Source: Nocardioides ferulae
Lineage (GTDB): Bacteria; Actinomycetota; Actinomycetes; Propionibacteriales; Nocardioidaceae
Length of the DNA stretch: 64,000 nucleotides
Assembly: GCF_003660455.1 (NCBI RefSeq)
Contig: NZ_QZVR01000004.1
Location: 1 to 64,000 of the forward strand
Reading direction: 5' to 3'
The notes below the pieces were generated by a model. That model searched no databases. It worked only from the letters and a program-made list of their open reading frames with translations, and was not told where the DNA came from. Below are positions 16,598 to 25,804 of the stretch, piece by piece (position 1 is the first letter of the stretch; the number at the start of each line of letters is the position of its first letter). Both the position numbers and the translations under genes were made by a program.

Positions 16598-17788
16598 ATG
16601 GCCTCCTGTCCCGGACCGGCGTGCGTCGTCTTCGACTCCTCTCTCACCGACTACGACTTCGGGCCGGCGCACCCCATGTCGCCGCTGCGTGTCGACCTGA
16701 CCATGCGGCTGGCCGGAGAGCTCGGCGTCACCGGACCGGGCGGACTGATGACGGTGCCGGCGGTGGCCGCCGACGAGGACACCATCGCCACGGTCCACGA
16801 CCCGCGGCTGATCGAGGCGGTCCAGCAGGCCGGCCGCACGCCCAGCGAGGCCAAGGCGTCCTTCGGTCTCGGCACCGAGGACAACCCGGTGTTCGCGCGC
16901 ATGCACGAGGCGTCGGCCCACGTGGTCGGGGCCAGCCTCGAGGCGTTCCGCAGGGTCTGGAGCGGCGAGGTGCTGCACGCGGCGAACATCACCGGCGGGC
17001 TGCACCACGCGATGCCCGACCGGGCTTCGGGATTCTGCATCTACAACGACGTCGCGGTCGGCATCAAGCACCTGCTCGCCCAGGGCGCCGAGCGGGTCGC
17101 CTACGTCGACGTCGACGTCCACCACGGCGACGGGGTCGAGCGGATCTTCTGGGACGATCCGCGGGTGCTGACGATCTCGTTGCACGAGACCGGCCAGATG
17201 CTGTTCCCCGGCACCGGGTTCCCCGTCGACCTGGGCGGCCCCGATGCCCGCGGCTCCGCGGTCAACGTGGCTCTGCCGCCCGGCACCTCCGACGCCGGCT
17301 GGCTGCGGGCCTTCCACGCCGTGGTGCCGCCGCTCCTGCGCGAGTTCCGCCCGGACGTGCTGGTCACCCAGCACGGGTGCGACTCGCACGCCGACGACCC
17401 GCTCGCCCACCTGATGCTCACCGTCGACGGCCAGCGCGCGGCGTACCTCGCGCTCCACGAGCTGGCGCACGAGGTGGCGGGGGGCCGCTGGGTGGCGACC
17501 GGCGGCGGCGGCTACGCCCTCGTCGGTGTGGTGCCCCGGGCCTGGACCCACCTGCTGGCGATCGTCGGCGGTCGCCCACTCGAGCCGGACACCGAGACGC
17601 CGGGCGGCTGGCGCGAGCACGTCCGGGCCAGCCTGGACCTCACCGCGCCGTTCCGGATGACCGACGGCCGGCACCCCCGCTACCGCGACTGGAGCGAGGG
17701 GTACGACCCCGAGACCTGGCTGGACCGGGCGATCCACGCGACCCGCACCGAGGCGTTCCCCCTGCACGGTCTCGACCCGATGCCCTGA
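16598..17788 (+). CDS. acuC: AcuC-type histone deacetylase family protein
   Basis: Zinc-dependent deacetylase fold; in Bacillus AcuC removes acetyl groups from acetyl-CoA synthetase. The 396 residues show the HDAC core: GPAHPMSPLR, GGLHHAM (catalytic His pair), YVDVDVHHGDG (Zn ligands Asp and His), DVLVTQHGCDSHADDPLAHL (second Zn Asp region) and GGGGY. Length and motifs are usual for actinobacterial AcuC. The ATG at 16598 has no ribosome site but fits a leaderless transcript. It is divergent from the trpS leader. The physiological target here is unknown, acetyl-CoA synthetase being the usual one. Confidence 0.93.
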   Translation: MASCPGPACVVFDSSLTDYDFGPAHPMSPLRVDLTMRLAGELGVTGPGGLMTVPAVAADEDTIATVHDPRLIEAVQQAGRTPSEAKASFGLGTEDNPVFARMHEASAHVVGASLEAFRRVWSGEVLHAANITGGLHHAMPDRASGFCIYNDVAVGIKHLLAQGAERVAYVDVDVHHGDGVERIFWDDPRVLTISLHETGQMLFPGTGFPVDLGGPDARGSAVNVALPPGTSDAGWLRAFHAVVPPLLREFRPDVLVTQHGCDSHADDPLAHLMLTVDGQRAAYLALHELAHEVAGGRWVATGGGGYALVGVVPRAWTHLLAIVGGRPLEPDTETPGGWREHVRASLDLTAPFRMTDGRHPRYRDWSEGYDPETWLDRAIHATRTEAFPLHGLDPMP

Positions 17789-17892
17789 CCGCAGCGGCGC
17801 ACCGGACTGGTCCAGTGGGCGATTGCAAGGCGACACGCCGAATTCACAGCAGTTGCTTCAGTGTTCCTCTTCCCCAGCAGTCACACAGGCCC

Positions 17893-17898
17893 TATTCT
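17893..17898 (+). promoter_or_regulatory. Candidate -10 box for the small HTH gene
   Basis: TATTCT stands in an unusually AT-richer stretch 69 bases before the ATG. No convincing -35 is visible, so this is tentative. The rest of the 178-base gap shows no other feature. Confidence 0.3.
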
Positions 17899-17966
17899 CA
17901 CCACGTCGCGGCGTTTTGTTCACCGGTGGGGAAGCCGGAGCGTCCGCTCAGAAGGATCGGTGCACG

Positions 17967-18173
17967 ATGGCTGCCAACTCGTCCGGTGAGATCTCCGAAG
18001 CGAAGTTCCTGACCGTCGCCGAGGTGGCGGCGATGATCCGCGTCTCGAAGATGACCGTCTACCGGCTCGTCCACAACGGCGAACTGCCCGCGGTGCGGGT
18101 CGGGCGCTCCTTCCGGGTTCGCGAGGAGGACGCCAACGAGTACCTCCGCAAGAGCTTCTACAACGCCGGGTAG
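17967..18173 (+). CDS. Small helix-turn-helix DNA-binding protein (excisionase family)
   Basis: A 68-residue MerR/excisionase-type winged helix: FLTVAEVAAMIRVSKMTVYRLV followed by the wing HNGELPAVRVGRSFRVREEDANEYL. It corresponds to Rv0500A, which sits between proC and the bS22 gene in M. tuberculosis. ATG start with AAGGA upstream. Despite the family name nothing nearby suggests a prophage; it is a conserved chromosomal regulator whose targets are not evident here. Confidence 0.9.
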   Translation: MAANSSGEISEAKFLTVAEVAAMIRVSKMTVYRLVHNGELPAVRVGRSFRVREEDANEYLRKSFYNAG

Positions 18174-18356
18174 TCTCGCGCGGGCTCCCCTGGCGGGCGT
18201 CGTGTCGCCTGGTGCGCGGACCTGCGGGCGCCCACCAGGCGTCGTCGGATTCTGCGGGTACTGGTCCGGCCGATAGGCTGTCCTGGTTCTCCGCCCTGTC
18301 CGGAGGACGCATCCGCCGGCAGGTGCCGGCCGTTGGTCATCATCGGAAGGTAACTC

Positions 18357-18458
18357 GTGGGTTCTGTCATCAAGAAGCGGCGCAAGCGTATGGCGAAGAA
18401 GAAGCACCGCAAGCTGCTGAAGAAGACGCGCGTGCAGCGTCGCAAGCTCGGCAAGTAG
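18357..18458 (+). CDS. Small ribosomal protein bS22 (AURKAIP1/COX24 domain)
   Basis: A 33-codon gene starting GTG with GGAAGG 6 bases upstream. The product begins [12 protein letters not shown] and ends QRRKLGK; 17 residues are Lys or Arg. This is the tiny actinobacterial 30S protein (Rv0500B type) seen in mycobacterial ribosome structures. It lies between the HTH gene and the epimerase gene, as in M. tuberculosis. A TAGGCT box at 18275-18280 and a GCCGGC/GCCGGC stem in the leader suggest its own promoter with a structured 5' region. Confidence 0.92.
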   Translation: MGSVIKKRRKRMAKKKHRKLLKKTRVQRRKLGK

Positions 18459-18481
18459 CACCCGGCCCCGCCGCACCACGC

Positions 18482-19525
18482 ATGGGCTCGGCCGGCAAGA
18501 CCGTTCTGGTCACCGGGGTCTCGCGAGACCTCGGTCGCCGGTTCGCGCGCGCGCTGGCCTCCGAGCCCGAGGTGGGGCGGGTCATCGGCGTCGACGTCGT
18601 GCCGCCCCGCGGCGACATCGGCGACGTCTCGTTCGTCCGTGCCGACATCCGCACGCCGGTGATCGCCAAGGTCATCGCCAAGGAGGACATCGACACGGTC
18701 GTCCATCTCAGCGTGGTCTCCACCCCCGGCATCGCGGGTGGCCGCAGCTCCATGAAGGAGCTGAACGTCATCGGGACCATGCAGCTGCTGGCCGCCTGTC
18801 AGCGCGCTCCCGGTGTCGAGCACCTGGTGGTCAAGTCGACCACGTCCGTCTACGGCTCGAGCAACCGCGATCCCGCGATGTTCACCGAAGACATGGAGCC
18901 GCGCCGCGCACCCCGCTGGGGCTATGCCAAGGACGTCGCCGAGATCGAGAGCTACGTGCGCGGCTTCGCCCGCCGTCGAGCCGACGTGCGGGTCACGATG
19001 CTGCGCACCGCCAACGTGATCGGGCCCGGTGTCGCCAATCCGCTCACCTCCTACTTCCGCCTCCCCGCGATCCCGACCGTGGCCGGCTACGACGCGAGAC
19101 TGCAGTTCCTGCACGAGGCGGACCTGATGGCGGTGCTGGGGCACGCCGTGCGCAGCGAGGTGCCGGGCACCTTCAACATCGCCGGTGAGGGCATGCTCAT
19201 GCTCTCCCAGGCGGTGCGCCGGCTTCGCCGGCCATCGGTGTCCCTCCCGGGCTTCATGGTCGGGCAGCTCGGCAGCGCGCTGCGCTCGGCCCGCGTCGCC
19301 GACTTCTCGCCCGAGCACGTCTCCTACCTGACCTACGGACGCGGCGTCGACACGACCCGGATGCGCGAGGTGCTCGGCTTCCGGCCCCGCTACTCCACCG
19401 CGGAGGCCTTCGCCGACTTCGCCGAGTCGCTCGGGGTCTCCGCCCGTCCGACCGAGCGGGCCCTGGCCGGCCTCGAGGGCCGACTCGCCGGCGGCTCCAC
19501 GACCCTGGGAGGACCGCATGGGTGA
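18482..19525 (+). CDS. NAD-dependent epimerase/dehydratase family protein
   Basis: A 347-residue extended short-chain dehydrogenase (Rv0501 type). The Rossmann motif is VLVTGVSRDLGRRFA; the active site shows STTSVYGSS then GYAKDVAEIE (YxxxK). The nucleotide site differs slightly from classical GxxGxxG. The C-terminal part contains an RFRP-like segment (VLGFRPRYSTAEAFADF) typical of sugar epimerase relatives. The substrate is unknown. It starts 23 bases after bS22, and its stop overlaps the acyltransferase start by 8 bases, so the two are one translational unit. Confidence 0.85.
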   Translation: MGSAGKTVLVTGVSRDLGRRFARALASEPEVGRVIGVDVVPPRGDIGDVSFVRADIRTPVIAKVIAKEDIDTVVHLSVVSTPGIAGGRSSMKELNVIGTMQLLAACQRAPGVEHLVVKSTTSVYGSSNRDPAMFTEDMEPRRAPRWGYAKDVAEIESYVRGFARRRADVRVTMLRTANVIGPGVANPLTSYFRLPAIPTVAGYDARLQFLHEADLMAVLGHAVRSEVPGTFNIAGEGMLMLSQAVRRLRRPSVSLPGFMVGQLGSALRSARVADFSPEHVSYLTYGRGVDTTRMREVLGFRPRYSTAEAFADFAESLGVSARPTERALAGLEGRLAGGSTTLGGPHG

Positions 19526-20753
19526 CGCCGAGATCATCCCGATCGGCACACGAGGACGCCCGGGGCGCGGCACCGGCACCGCGCCCTCGTCCGCCGCGAG
19601 GGGGCTCGCCGGCAAGGAGGCGCGTGGTGCCTCCGGCCAGGGTGCCGCGAAGGCCAAGGGCGCCGGGAGCGGCAAGTCGGCCTCGGCCAGGAGCGCCAGG
19701 GGCGGGCCTCGTCACGGCGCCGACCGTGCCGCCACTGACGCGCCGGCCTCGAGTCCGGCCCCGCAGACCGGGCAGGACTCGGCCTCCGAGGCAGCGTCTG
19801 CGGCGGCCGCGCCCACCCCCCGGCCGCCGATCACCACCGAGGAGCGCGCCCCCGGGGCGGGCATCCCGGTCGGTGACTGGCTGGCCGCCTTCCAGTACGC
19901 CGCCCGCGAGCTCTTCGGTGACGAGTGGGAGCCCGAGCTCGCTCGACTGCTGGCCTTCCTCCGGCGTCGGGTGACCGGCGACTACACCGTCGACGAGTAC
20001 GGCTTCGACCCCGAGGTCACCCAGCGGTTCTTCCTGGCGGCGCTGCGTCCGATCGCGCAGAAGTGGTTCCGCATCGAGGTCCGCGGCATCGAGAACATCC
20101 CCGCCGAGGGCGGTGCGCTGGTGGTGTCGAACCACTCCGGCACGATCCCGGTCGACGGCCTGATGACCATGGTCTCGGTGCACGACCACGCCGGCCGGTT
20201 CCTGCGCCCGCTCGGCGCGGACCTGGTCTTCCGGCTGCCCCTGGTCGGCACGTTGGCGCGCAAGGGCGGCGCCACGCTCGCCTGCGGCGACGACGCCGAG
20301 CGGATGCTGCGCGGCGGAGAGCTGGTCGGTGTCTGGCCGGAGGGGTTCAAGGGCATCGGCAAGCCGTGGTCGGAGCGCTACAAGCTGCAGCGGTTCGGCC
20401 GGGGAGGCTTCGTCTCGGCGGCGCTGCGCACGGGCGTGCCGATCGTGCCGCTGTCGGTCGTCGGCGCCGAGGAGATCTATCCGCTCGTCGGCAACCTGCC
20501 GGCGGTCGCCCGCCTGCTGGGCCTGCCCTACGTCCCGATCACGCCGCTGTTCCCGTGGCTGGGGCCGCTCGGCCTGTTGCCGCTGCCGTCGAAGTGGCTG
20601 CTGGAGTTCGGCGAGCCGATCCGCACCGACGACTACGACGCGGCGGCCGCCGACGACCCGATGCTGGTCTTCAACGTGACCGACCAGGTGCGCGAGACGA
20701 TCCAGCAGACGTTGTACTCGCTGCTGATGGAGCGGGGCTCGGTCTTCCGCTGA
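19518..20753 (+). CDS. Lysophospholipid acyltransferase family protein (PlsC-like)
   Basis: A 411-residue protein of the Rv0502 type. The first 110 residues are low-complexity Gly/Ala/Ser/Lys sequence. The acyltransferase domain has block I as NHSGTIPVDG (NHx5D-like, about 207-216), FRLPLVGTLARKGG and the WPEGFKG block, then VPIVPLSVVGAEE. It probably acylates a lysolipid or glycerol-phosphate at the inner membrane. It may work with the epimerase encoded in overlap with it. The start at 19518 is supported by GGAGGACC; a shorter form starting after the low-complexity part cannot be excluded. Confidence 0.88.
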   Translation: MGDAEIIPIGTRGRPGRGTGTAPSSAARGLAGKEARGASGQGAAKAKGAGSGKSASARSARGGPRHGADRAATDAPASSPAPQTGQDSASEAASAAAAPTPRPPITTEERAPGAGIPVGDWLAAFQYAARELFGDEWEPELARLLAFLRRRVTGDYTVDEYGFDPEVTQRFFLAALRPIAQKWFRIEVRGIENIPAEGGALVVSNHSGTIPVDGLMTMVSVHDHAGRFLRPLGADLVFRLPLVGTLARKGGATLACGDDAERMLRGGELVGVWPEGFKGIGKPWSERYKLQRFGRGGFVSAALRTGVPIVPLSVVGAEEIYPLVGNLPAVARLLGLPYVPITPLFPWLGPLGLLPLPSKWLLEFGEPIRTDDYDAAAADDPMLVFNVTDQVRETIQQTLYSLLMERGSVFR

Positions 20754-20816
20754 CCGCGACCGGCCGGCTGCCCGTGCCGGACCGCCGGTGCCGGGTCGGG
20801 TACCGACTGCCCGGGC

Positions 20817-22040
20817 TCAGGGCTCGGTGGGCGAGTCGCCGGTGCCGAGCAGGGCGCCGGTGAGCTCCTCGAGCAGTGCGCCGACCCCTTCGAGCACCGG
20901 GCTGACCACCGGGATCGAGACCTCGGGAGCGCCGCCCTTGCCGCCGCCGGACCCGGTCGTGCCGGACCCGTCGTCGCCGGTGCCGCCGGCTCCGCCGAGC
21001 GGAGCGGTGCCGGGCAGACCCGGGGTGGGCTGGCCGGTGTCGGGGTTGCTGACGCTGCCCGGCTGGTCCTCGCCGAGCTCGATCTGGGGGAGCCCGGGCC
21101 GCCCATCGCCCTTGCCGGCCTTGCCCGGCTTGCCGCCCTTGTCGGAAGCGGCCGCGGGATCGGTCGGCTCGTCGTCGGTGGTGGTGAGCTCGGTGGCCAG
21201 GTCGGAGAGGAGGCTCTCCACGCTGACGGTGACGAACTGGGGCGGGATGACCGAGATGCCCTGGCCGCCGCAGACCGAGCAGAGGTTCTGCGCCTCGGCG
21301 TCGATGCGGGTGAGCGCCTGGGCCGCGGTGACCAGCGCGCCTCGCGCCGTCTCGGGGACGCTGGCCTCCAGCGCGGTGAGCTGATCCATGCTGGTGGCGG
21401 TGAAGTCGCGCAGCTCGGCGATCGCGCCGGCGTTGGCGTTGGTCTCGTAGTCGTCGACCAGCAGATCGGATGCCTCGGTGGCCTGAGCCGTGAAGGTGTC
21501 GAGCGTGGCGGCGATCTCGTCGGCCTGGTCGGCGTCGTCGCGGCTGGCGAGTGCGTCGGCCTCGGCGAGACGGCCGCGGGCGTTGGCCAGCAGGGTGGCG
21601 CCCTTCTGGTGCTCGTTGACGCTGAACCCGGCCTCCGCGTTCTCGATCGCGCGCTTGACGGGGTAGAGGGCGTCTCCGGGCAGGGCGGACTGGGAGGCGA
21701 CCGCCACCGAGCCGGTGGCGCCGACCATGGCCAGTCCGGCGGCGGCGACGGCGAGGCGCCGGTCACGCGCGGTGCGCCGCGGGGCGACGGTGAGTCGTGC
21801 CTCGAGGCGATTGTCGGCGGAGCTGCCCGACTCGGGCGCCGTGGCGAGCGCGGTGGCCGCCTCGGCCATCAGCCGCTCTCGGAGCGAGGTCACGAACTCC
21901 GGGCGAGCCGTCGGCTGGGGGGTCGCCCGCAGCGCGGTGACGAGCTCGAGCAGCTGGGCGTCCTGCGCCGACGCGGAGCCGTGCTCGAGCGCGGCGTCGA
22001 AGGCCTCGGCGCGACGCTGCGCCGGAAACCGCGAGATCAT
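20817..22040 (-). CDS. DUF5667 membrane protein, probable RsbN-like anti-sigma factor
   Basis: A 407-residue protein. The cytoplasmic N-terminus (ISRFPAQRRAEAFDAALE) resembles the anti-sigma part of Streptomyces RsbN. One transmembrane segment lies at about 95-116, followed by PGDALYPVKR (121-130), the hallmark of DUF5667. The extracytoplasmic part is helical and then Gly/Pro/Ser-rich; a CSVCGG pair near residue 255 could bind metal or form a disulfide. It lies 103 bases downstream of the sigma gene on the same strand, as rsbN lies beside bldN. Anti-sigma function is inferred from this pairing. Confidence 0.75.
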   Translation of the reverse strand: MISRFPAQRRAEAFDAALEHGSASAQDAQLLELVTALRATPQPTARPEFVTSLRERLMAEAATALATAPESGSSADNRLEARLTVAPRRTARDRRLAVAAAGLAMVGATGSVAVASQSALPGDALYPVKRAIENAEAGFSVNEHQKGATLLANARGRLAEADALASRDDADQADEIAATLDTFTAQATEASDLLVDDYETNANAGAIAELRDFTATSMDQLTALEASVPETARGALVTAAQALTRIDAEAQNLCSVCGGQGISVIPPQFVTVSVESLLSDLATELTTTDDEPTDPAAASDKGGKPGKAGKGDGRPGLPQIELGEDQPGSVSNPDTGQPTPGLPGTAPLGGAGGTGDDGSGTTGSGGGKGGAPEVSIPVVSPVLEGVGALLEELTGALLGTGDSPTEP

Positions 22041-22143
22041 CGCTGCCGTCCTGGGTTGGTCTGGGACATGGGGTTGACGGAGCGCGTGGTGGTGTGCGCC
22101 GTCGACAGGAGCAACGAGCCGGGGCGGGCGGAGGTTACGGTGC

Positions 22144-22944
22144 TCACGAGCCGCGAATCCCTTCCGGCATCAGCTTGGCGAGGTTGCGCACCCCGCGCAG
22201 CTGGAGCTGCTTGACCGCGCCGTCGCTTCGGCCCAGCACGGCGGCCGTCTCGGCGATGCTCATGCCCTGGAGGAAGCGCATCACCAGGCAGTCGCGCTGC
22301 TCGTTGGGCAGCTGGGTGAGGGCCTGGAGCAGGATCTCGTTGGTGAGTCCGGCGAGGACGGCCGACTCGGGCCCCTCGGTGGAGTCGTCGTGCTGTCCCA
22401 TGTCCTCGGTGGTCAGCTCGAGGCGGGTGCGCCCTGCCTTGAAGTGGTCGGTGGCCAGGTTGCGGGCGATGGTCATCAGCCAGGCGCCGAAGTCCTTGCC
22501 CTGCCACCGGAAGCCGGTCATGCTCCGCAGCGCTCGGAAGAAGGTCTCGGAGGTGAGGTCCTCGGCCAGCGCCGCGGACCGCGTGCGATAGAAGAGGAAG
22601 CGGTAGACCGAGGGCTGGTAGTGGTCGTAGAGCAGCCCGAACGCCTCGGTGTCGCCCTTGCGGGCCAGCTCGACCAGGGCGATCAGTCGGGTGCGCTCGC
22701 TCTCGGACTCCTCCGAGGAGACGGCCAGCTCGGCGTCGTCGAAGCCGTCGCCGCCGTGGGAGGCCGATGTCGAGGCGGGGCCGGCCACGACGGTGCCGGG
22801 CGGGGCGCCCTTGGCCTCGGACCACAGCATCGAGGCGCTGCCGGCGGGGGCGGGAGAGAGCTGCGCCGGGGCGCTGAGTGCGACCGCGACGGCGCGACGC
22901 AGAGCCTCCCAGCCCAGCGCGTGACCCTCACCGTGGTACGGCAT
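22144..22944 (-). CDS. ECF sigma factor, BldN-like
   Basis: A 266-residue sigma-70 family protein. About 84 N-terminal residues precede region 2 (ELARKGDTEAFGLLYDHYQPSVYRF then DLTSETFFRAL and FGAWLMTIARNLATDHFK). Region 4 is at about 205-260 (TQLPNEQRDCLVMRF, SIAETAAVLGRSDGAVK). The start MPYHGEGHALGWEALRR, the long N-terminal extension and the core agree with Streptomyces BldN, whose extension is removed proteolytically. The adjacent DUF5667 gene and the upstream HAD gene match that locus. ATG at 22944; a candidate -10 inside an inverted repeat lies upstream. The name is by similarity, and the regulon here is unknown. Confidence 0.88.
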   Translation of the reverse strand: MPYHGEGHALGWEALRRAVAVALSAPAQLSPAPAGSASMLWSEAKGAPPGTVVAGPASTSASHGGDGFDDAELAVSSEESESERTRLIALVELARKGDTEAFGLLYDHYQPSVYRFLFYRTRSAALAEDLTSETFFRALRSMTGFRWQGKDFGAWLMTIARNLATDHFKAGRTRLELTTEDMGQHDDSTEGPESAVLAGLTNEILLQALTQLPNEQRDCLVMRFLQGMSIAETAAVLGRSDGAVKQLQLRGVRNLAKLMPEGIRGS

Positions 22945-22980
22945 GCCGCTGCCAAACCCTCCCGTTGCGAACCCCCGAGC

Positions 22981-23023
22981 CCGACGATGATACGTCGGTC
23001 ACACTTCCCTGACCAGGGAGTGG
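22981..23023 (-). promoter_or_regulatory. Sigma-factor promoter region with two inverted repeats
   Basis: The inverted repeat CCGACG-N6-CGTCGG (22981-22998) encloses TATCAT, a -10 box on the minus strand, so a bound protein would cover it. A second inverted repeat at 23003-23023 (CACTTCCCTG and CAGGGAGTG) lies upstream and could also end the HAD transcript. Confidence 0.4.
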
Positions 23024-23097
23024 ACAAACCACCGATCTCGGCTGGTCTGGCCCAGCCGCAGGCGCGCCGGTGCCCGGCGCGGGTCCGATGTGGCCGG

Positions 23098-23985
23098 TCA
23101 GCGCTCCCGGGACCGGAGCGCGGCGAGCGCCGCGGCCGCCCCGCCGGCGGCGCCCGCGACGGCGCCGGCCGCGAGCCCGGCTCGTGCGGCCCGGCGTCCG
23201 GTGCGGTAGTCGCGGATCCGCCACCGCTGTTCGCGAGCGTGGTGTCGCAGGCGCGCGTCGGGGTTGATCGCGCAGGGGTCGCCGACCAGGGAGAGCATGG
23301 GCAGGTCGTTGTAGGAGTCGGAGTACGCCGAGCAGCGGGCCAGGTCGAGCCCCTCCCGCTCGGCGAGTGCCAGCACTGCCTCGGCCTTGGCGGGCCCGTG
23401 CAGCAGGTCGCCGACCAGGCGGCCGGTGTAGACCCCGTCGACGTGCTCGGCGACGGTGCCCATGGCGCCGGTCAGCCCGAGCCGCCGGGCCAGCAGCGAG
23501 GCGAGCTCGATCGGCGCGGCGGTGACCAGCCAGACGCGTTGGCCCTGGTCGAGGTGGAGCTGCGCGAGCGCGCGGGTGCCGGGCCAGATCCGGTGGGCCA
23601 TCGCCTCCTCGAAGATCTCCGAGCCGAGCTCCTCGAGCTCGGCGACGGTGTGCCCGGCGATGAACGCCAGGGCGGAGGCGCGGGCCTCCGCCACGTGCTC
23701 GGGGTCCTCGACCCCGACGAGGCGGAAGTAGGCCTGCTTCCAGACCGCGCCCAGGATCTCCCGCGTGGTGAAGAACTTGCGCCGGTAGAGGCCACGAGCG
23801 AAGTAGAAGATGCTCGCACCCTGCATCACGGTGTTGTCGACGTCGAAGAACGCGGCGGCCGTGGGATCGGCGGGGGTGTCGAGCGCGGCCTCGACCTCGG
23901 CGGCCGCGGCCGCGGCCTCTCCGGCCAGCGCCGAACGCTGCTGGAGGTTCATCAGCGGGCGAGGACGCTCCGCGGGCCGGGTCAC
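23098..23985 (-). CDS. HAD-IB family hydrolase
   Basis: A 295-residue phosphatase of the SerB/CicA type. The nucleophile motif [11 protein letters not shown] is at about 46-56 (Asp48, Asp50), the Ser/Thr motif is in WLVTAAP and motif IV is [10 protein letters not shown]. The C-terminus is a hydrophobic Ala/Gly segment that may associate with the membrane. It matches the Rv0505c (serB1) group in M. tuberculosis; whether phosphoserine is the substrate is uncertain. I chose GTG 23985 because TACGCT ends 7 bases upstream; ATG at 23952 is an alternative that would remove 11 residues. Confidence 0.87.
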   Translation of the reverse strand: MTRPAERPRPLMNLQQRSALAGEAAAAAAEVEAALDTPADPTAAAFFDVDNTVMQGASIFYFARGLYRRKFFTTREILGAVWKQAYFRLVGVEDPEHVAEARASALAFIAGHTVAELEELGSEIFEEAMAHRIWPGTRALAQLHLDQGQRVWLVTAAPIELASLLARRLGLTGAMGTVAEHVDGVYTGRLVGDLLHGPAKAEAVLALAEREGLDLARCSAYSDSYNDLPMLSLVGDPCAINPDARLRHHAREQRWRIRDYRTGRRAARAGLAAGAVAGAAGGAAAALAALRSRER

Positions 23986-23992
23986 GCCGGCC

Positions 23993-23998
23993 AGCGTA
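23993..23998 (-). promoter_or_regulatory. -10 box of a predicted leaderless HAD gene promoter
   Basis: TACGCT on the minus strand, 7 bases before GTG 23985. Confidence 0.45.
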
Positions 23999-24091
23999 GG
24001 GCCTCCTCGGCCGGCGTCCCAGCCCCTCGGACGGCCGCGACCGGGCGGCGAGGGCCTGCCGAGGCTCGGCACGGTGTGCGACCATCCCGGC

Positions 24092-25804
24092 ATGTCCTCC
24101 GACGCCACGGCCGCGGACCGAAGCGACCTGACCCACCTGGTGGCCCGCGCTGCCGGCGAGGCCCCCGACCGGCTGGCCGTGGTCGAGCCCGGCGGCCGCG
24201 GCCGCACCTGGGCCGAGCTCGACGACGAGGTGTCCCGGGTGGCGCACGGGCTGGTCGACGCCGGCGTGCTGGCGGGCCAGCGGGTGCTCTTCGCGCTCGG
24301 CAACCGGCTCGAGTTCGTGACCACCTATCTGGGGGTGTTGCGGGCCCAGGCGGTGGCGGTGCCGGTCAACCCGGGGTCGACCGTGGGGGAGCTGGCCCGG
24401 ATGATCGCCGACTCGGGGTCGCGGCTCGTCGTCGCCGATGCCTCGACGGTGGAGCCGGTCCGCGCCGCGGCTGCCCTGCTGCGACGGGCATTGGGGCAGA
24501 CGCCGGAGGGGGCGCAGGAACCGGCTGACCGGGACTCCGCTGCCGGTGACCGCCTGGACCCCGACCTGCTGCGTCGGGCGGTGCCGCCCCGGGTCGTGGT
24601 GGTCGACGTCGAGCCGGAGGCGGATGAGCGCACCTACCGCCAGCTCTGCGAGGCGCCGGCGGCGCGGCTGCCGCTGCTGCCCGACCCGGAGAAGCTGGCC
24701 GCGCTCCTCTACACCAGCGGCGCGTCGGGCCGGCCGCGGGCGGCGATGCTGAGCCACCGGGCGCTGCTCGCGAACATCGAGCAGGTGGCCGAGGTCCGGC
24801 CGCCGATGATCCACGGGGACGACGTGGTGCTCGGCGTGCTCCCGCTCTTCCACGTCTACGGCCTCAACGCGGTTCTGGGAGGCGTGCTGCGGCACCGCGC
24901 CAAGCTGGTGCTGGTCGACCGGTTCCACCCCCACGACGTCCTCGACCTGATCGAGGACGAGGCGTGCAGCGTGCTCCCGGTGGCGCCGCCGGTGTTCGGC
25001 TACTGGCGGGCCGAGCCCGACCTCGCCGACCGCCTCGGCCCGGTGCGACTGGTGCTGTCCGGGTCGGCGCCGCTGGCCGCCGAGCTGGTCGAGGAGTTCA
25101 CCGCTCGCACCGGGCTGCCGGTCCACCAGGGCTACGGGCTCACCGAGGCGGCCCCGGTGGTCACCAGCACGCTCTGCTCAGCGGACCCGCGACCGGGATC
25201 GGTGGGGTCGGCGCTGCCGGGCATCGACATCCGGCTGGTCGACGACTCCGGTCGTCCGCCCGAGGGCGAGGACCCCGGCGAGATCTGGATCCGTGGTGCC
25301 AACCTGTTCGGGGGCTACTGGCCCGACGGCGCCGGCGCGCCCGATGACGAGGGCTGGTGGGCCACCGGCGACGTCGGCTTCCTCGACGCCTCCGGCGACC
25401 TCACCCTGGTCGACCGGCTCAAGGACCTCGTGGTGGTCTCCGGCTTCAACGTCTATCCGGTCGAGGTCGAGGACGTGATCGCCGAGGTGCCGGGTGTCGC
25501 GGGCGTGGCGGTGATCGGCGTTCACGACGCCGAGACCGGCGAGGCGGTGGTCGCCTACGTCCGAGGGGCCGGACCCGGCTCCCCCGAGGAGCTGGCGGAG
25601 GCGGTGCGGGCCCACTGCGCCACCCGGCTGGCCCGGTTCAAGTGGCCGAGCCGGATCGAGGTGGTCGACGAGCTGCCGATGACGGCGACCGGCAAGGTGC
25701 AGAAGGGGCGGCTGCGGGGCATCGAGCGGCGTCGCTCGCTCGGGCTGCTGGAGGCGGGTCCCGAAGCCGGTCCCGGAGCCGACACAGACGCGGGCCCCGC
25801 GTGA
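24092..25804 (+). CDS. AMP-dependent acyl-CoA synthetase/ligase
   Basis: A 570-residue adenylate-forming enzyme that activates a carboxylic acid, probably a fatty acid, to the CoA thioester. Motifs: [18 protein letters not shown] (P-loop-like A3, with GR in place of the usual GT), GYGLTEAAP (A5), ATGDVGFLD (A7), [22 protein letters not shown] (A8) and [12 protein letters not shown] (A10 Lys). An insertion of about 60 residues near 120-180 is Ala/Arg-rich. The ATG is preceded by GACCATCCCGGC without a clear ribosome site. It overlaps the glutaredoxin-like gene by GTGA. The substrate is unknown. Confidence 0.9.
   Translation: MSSDATAADRSDLTHLVARAAGEAPDRLAVVEPGGRGRTWAELDDEVSRVAHGLVDAGVLAGQRVLFALGNRLEFVTTYLGVLRAQAVAVPVNPGSTVGELARMIADSGSRLVVADASTVEPVRAAAALLRRALGQTPEGAQEPADRDSAAGDRLDPDLLRRAVPPRVVVVDVEPEADERTYRQLCEAPAARLPLLPDPEKLAALLYTSGASGRPRAAMLSHRALLANIEQVAEVRPPMIHGDDVVLGVLPLFHVYGLNAVLGGVLRHRAKLVLVDRFHPHDVLDLIEDEACSVLPVAPPVFGYWRAEPDLADRLGPVRLVLSGSAPLAAELVEEFTARTGLPVHQGYGLTEAAPVVTSTLCSADPRPGSVGSALPGIDIRLVDDSGRPPEGEDPGEIWIRGANLFGGYWPDGAGAPDDEGWWATGDVGFLDASGDLTLVDRLKDLVVVSGFNVYPVEVEDVIAEVPGVAGVAVIGVHDAETGEAVVAYVRGAGPGSPEELAEAVRAHCATRLARFKWPSRIEVVDELPMTATGKVQKGRLRGIERRRSLGLLEAGPEAGPGADTDAGPA

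Noticed and set aside
16303..16600. T-box leader before trpS
   Set aside because: No T-box sequence or specifier-loop stem; a Trp-codon leader peptide explains the region better.
17967..18173. Prophage excisionase
   Set aside because: The family name suggests a phage gene, but there are no integrase, attachment sites or phage genes; it is a conserved chromosomal gene beside bS22.
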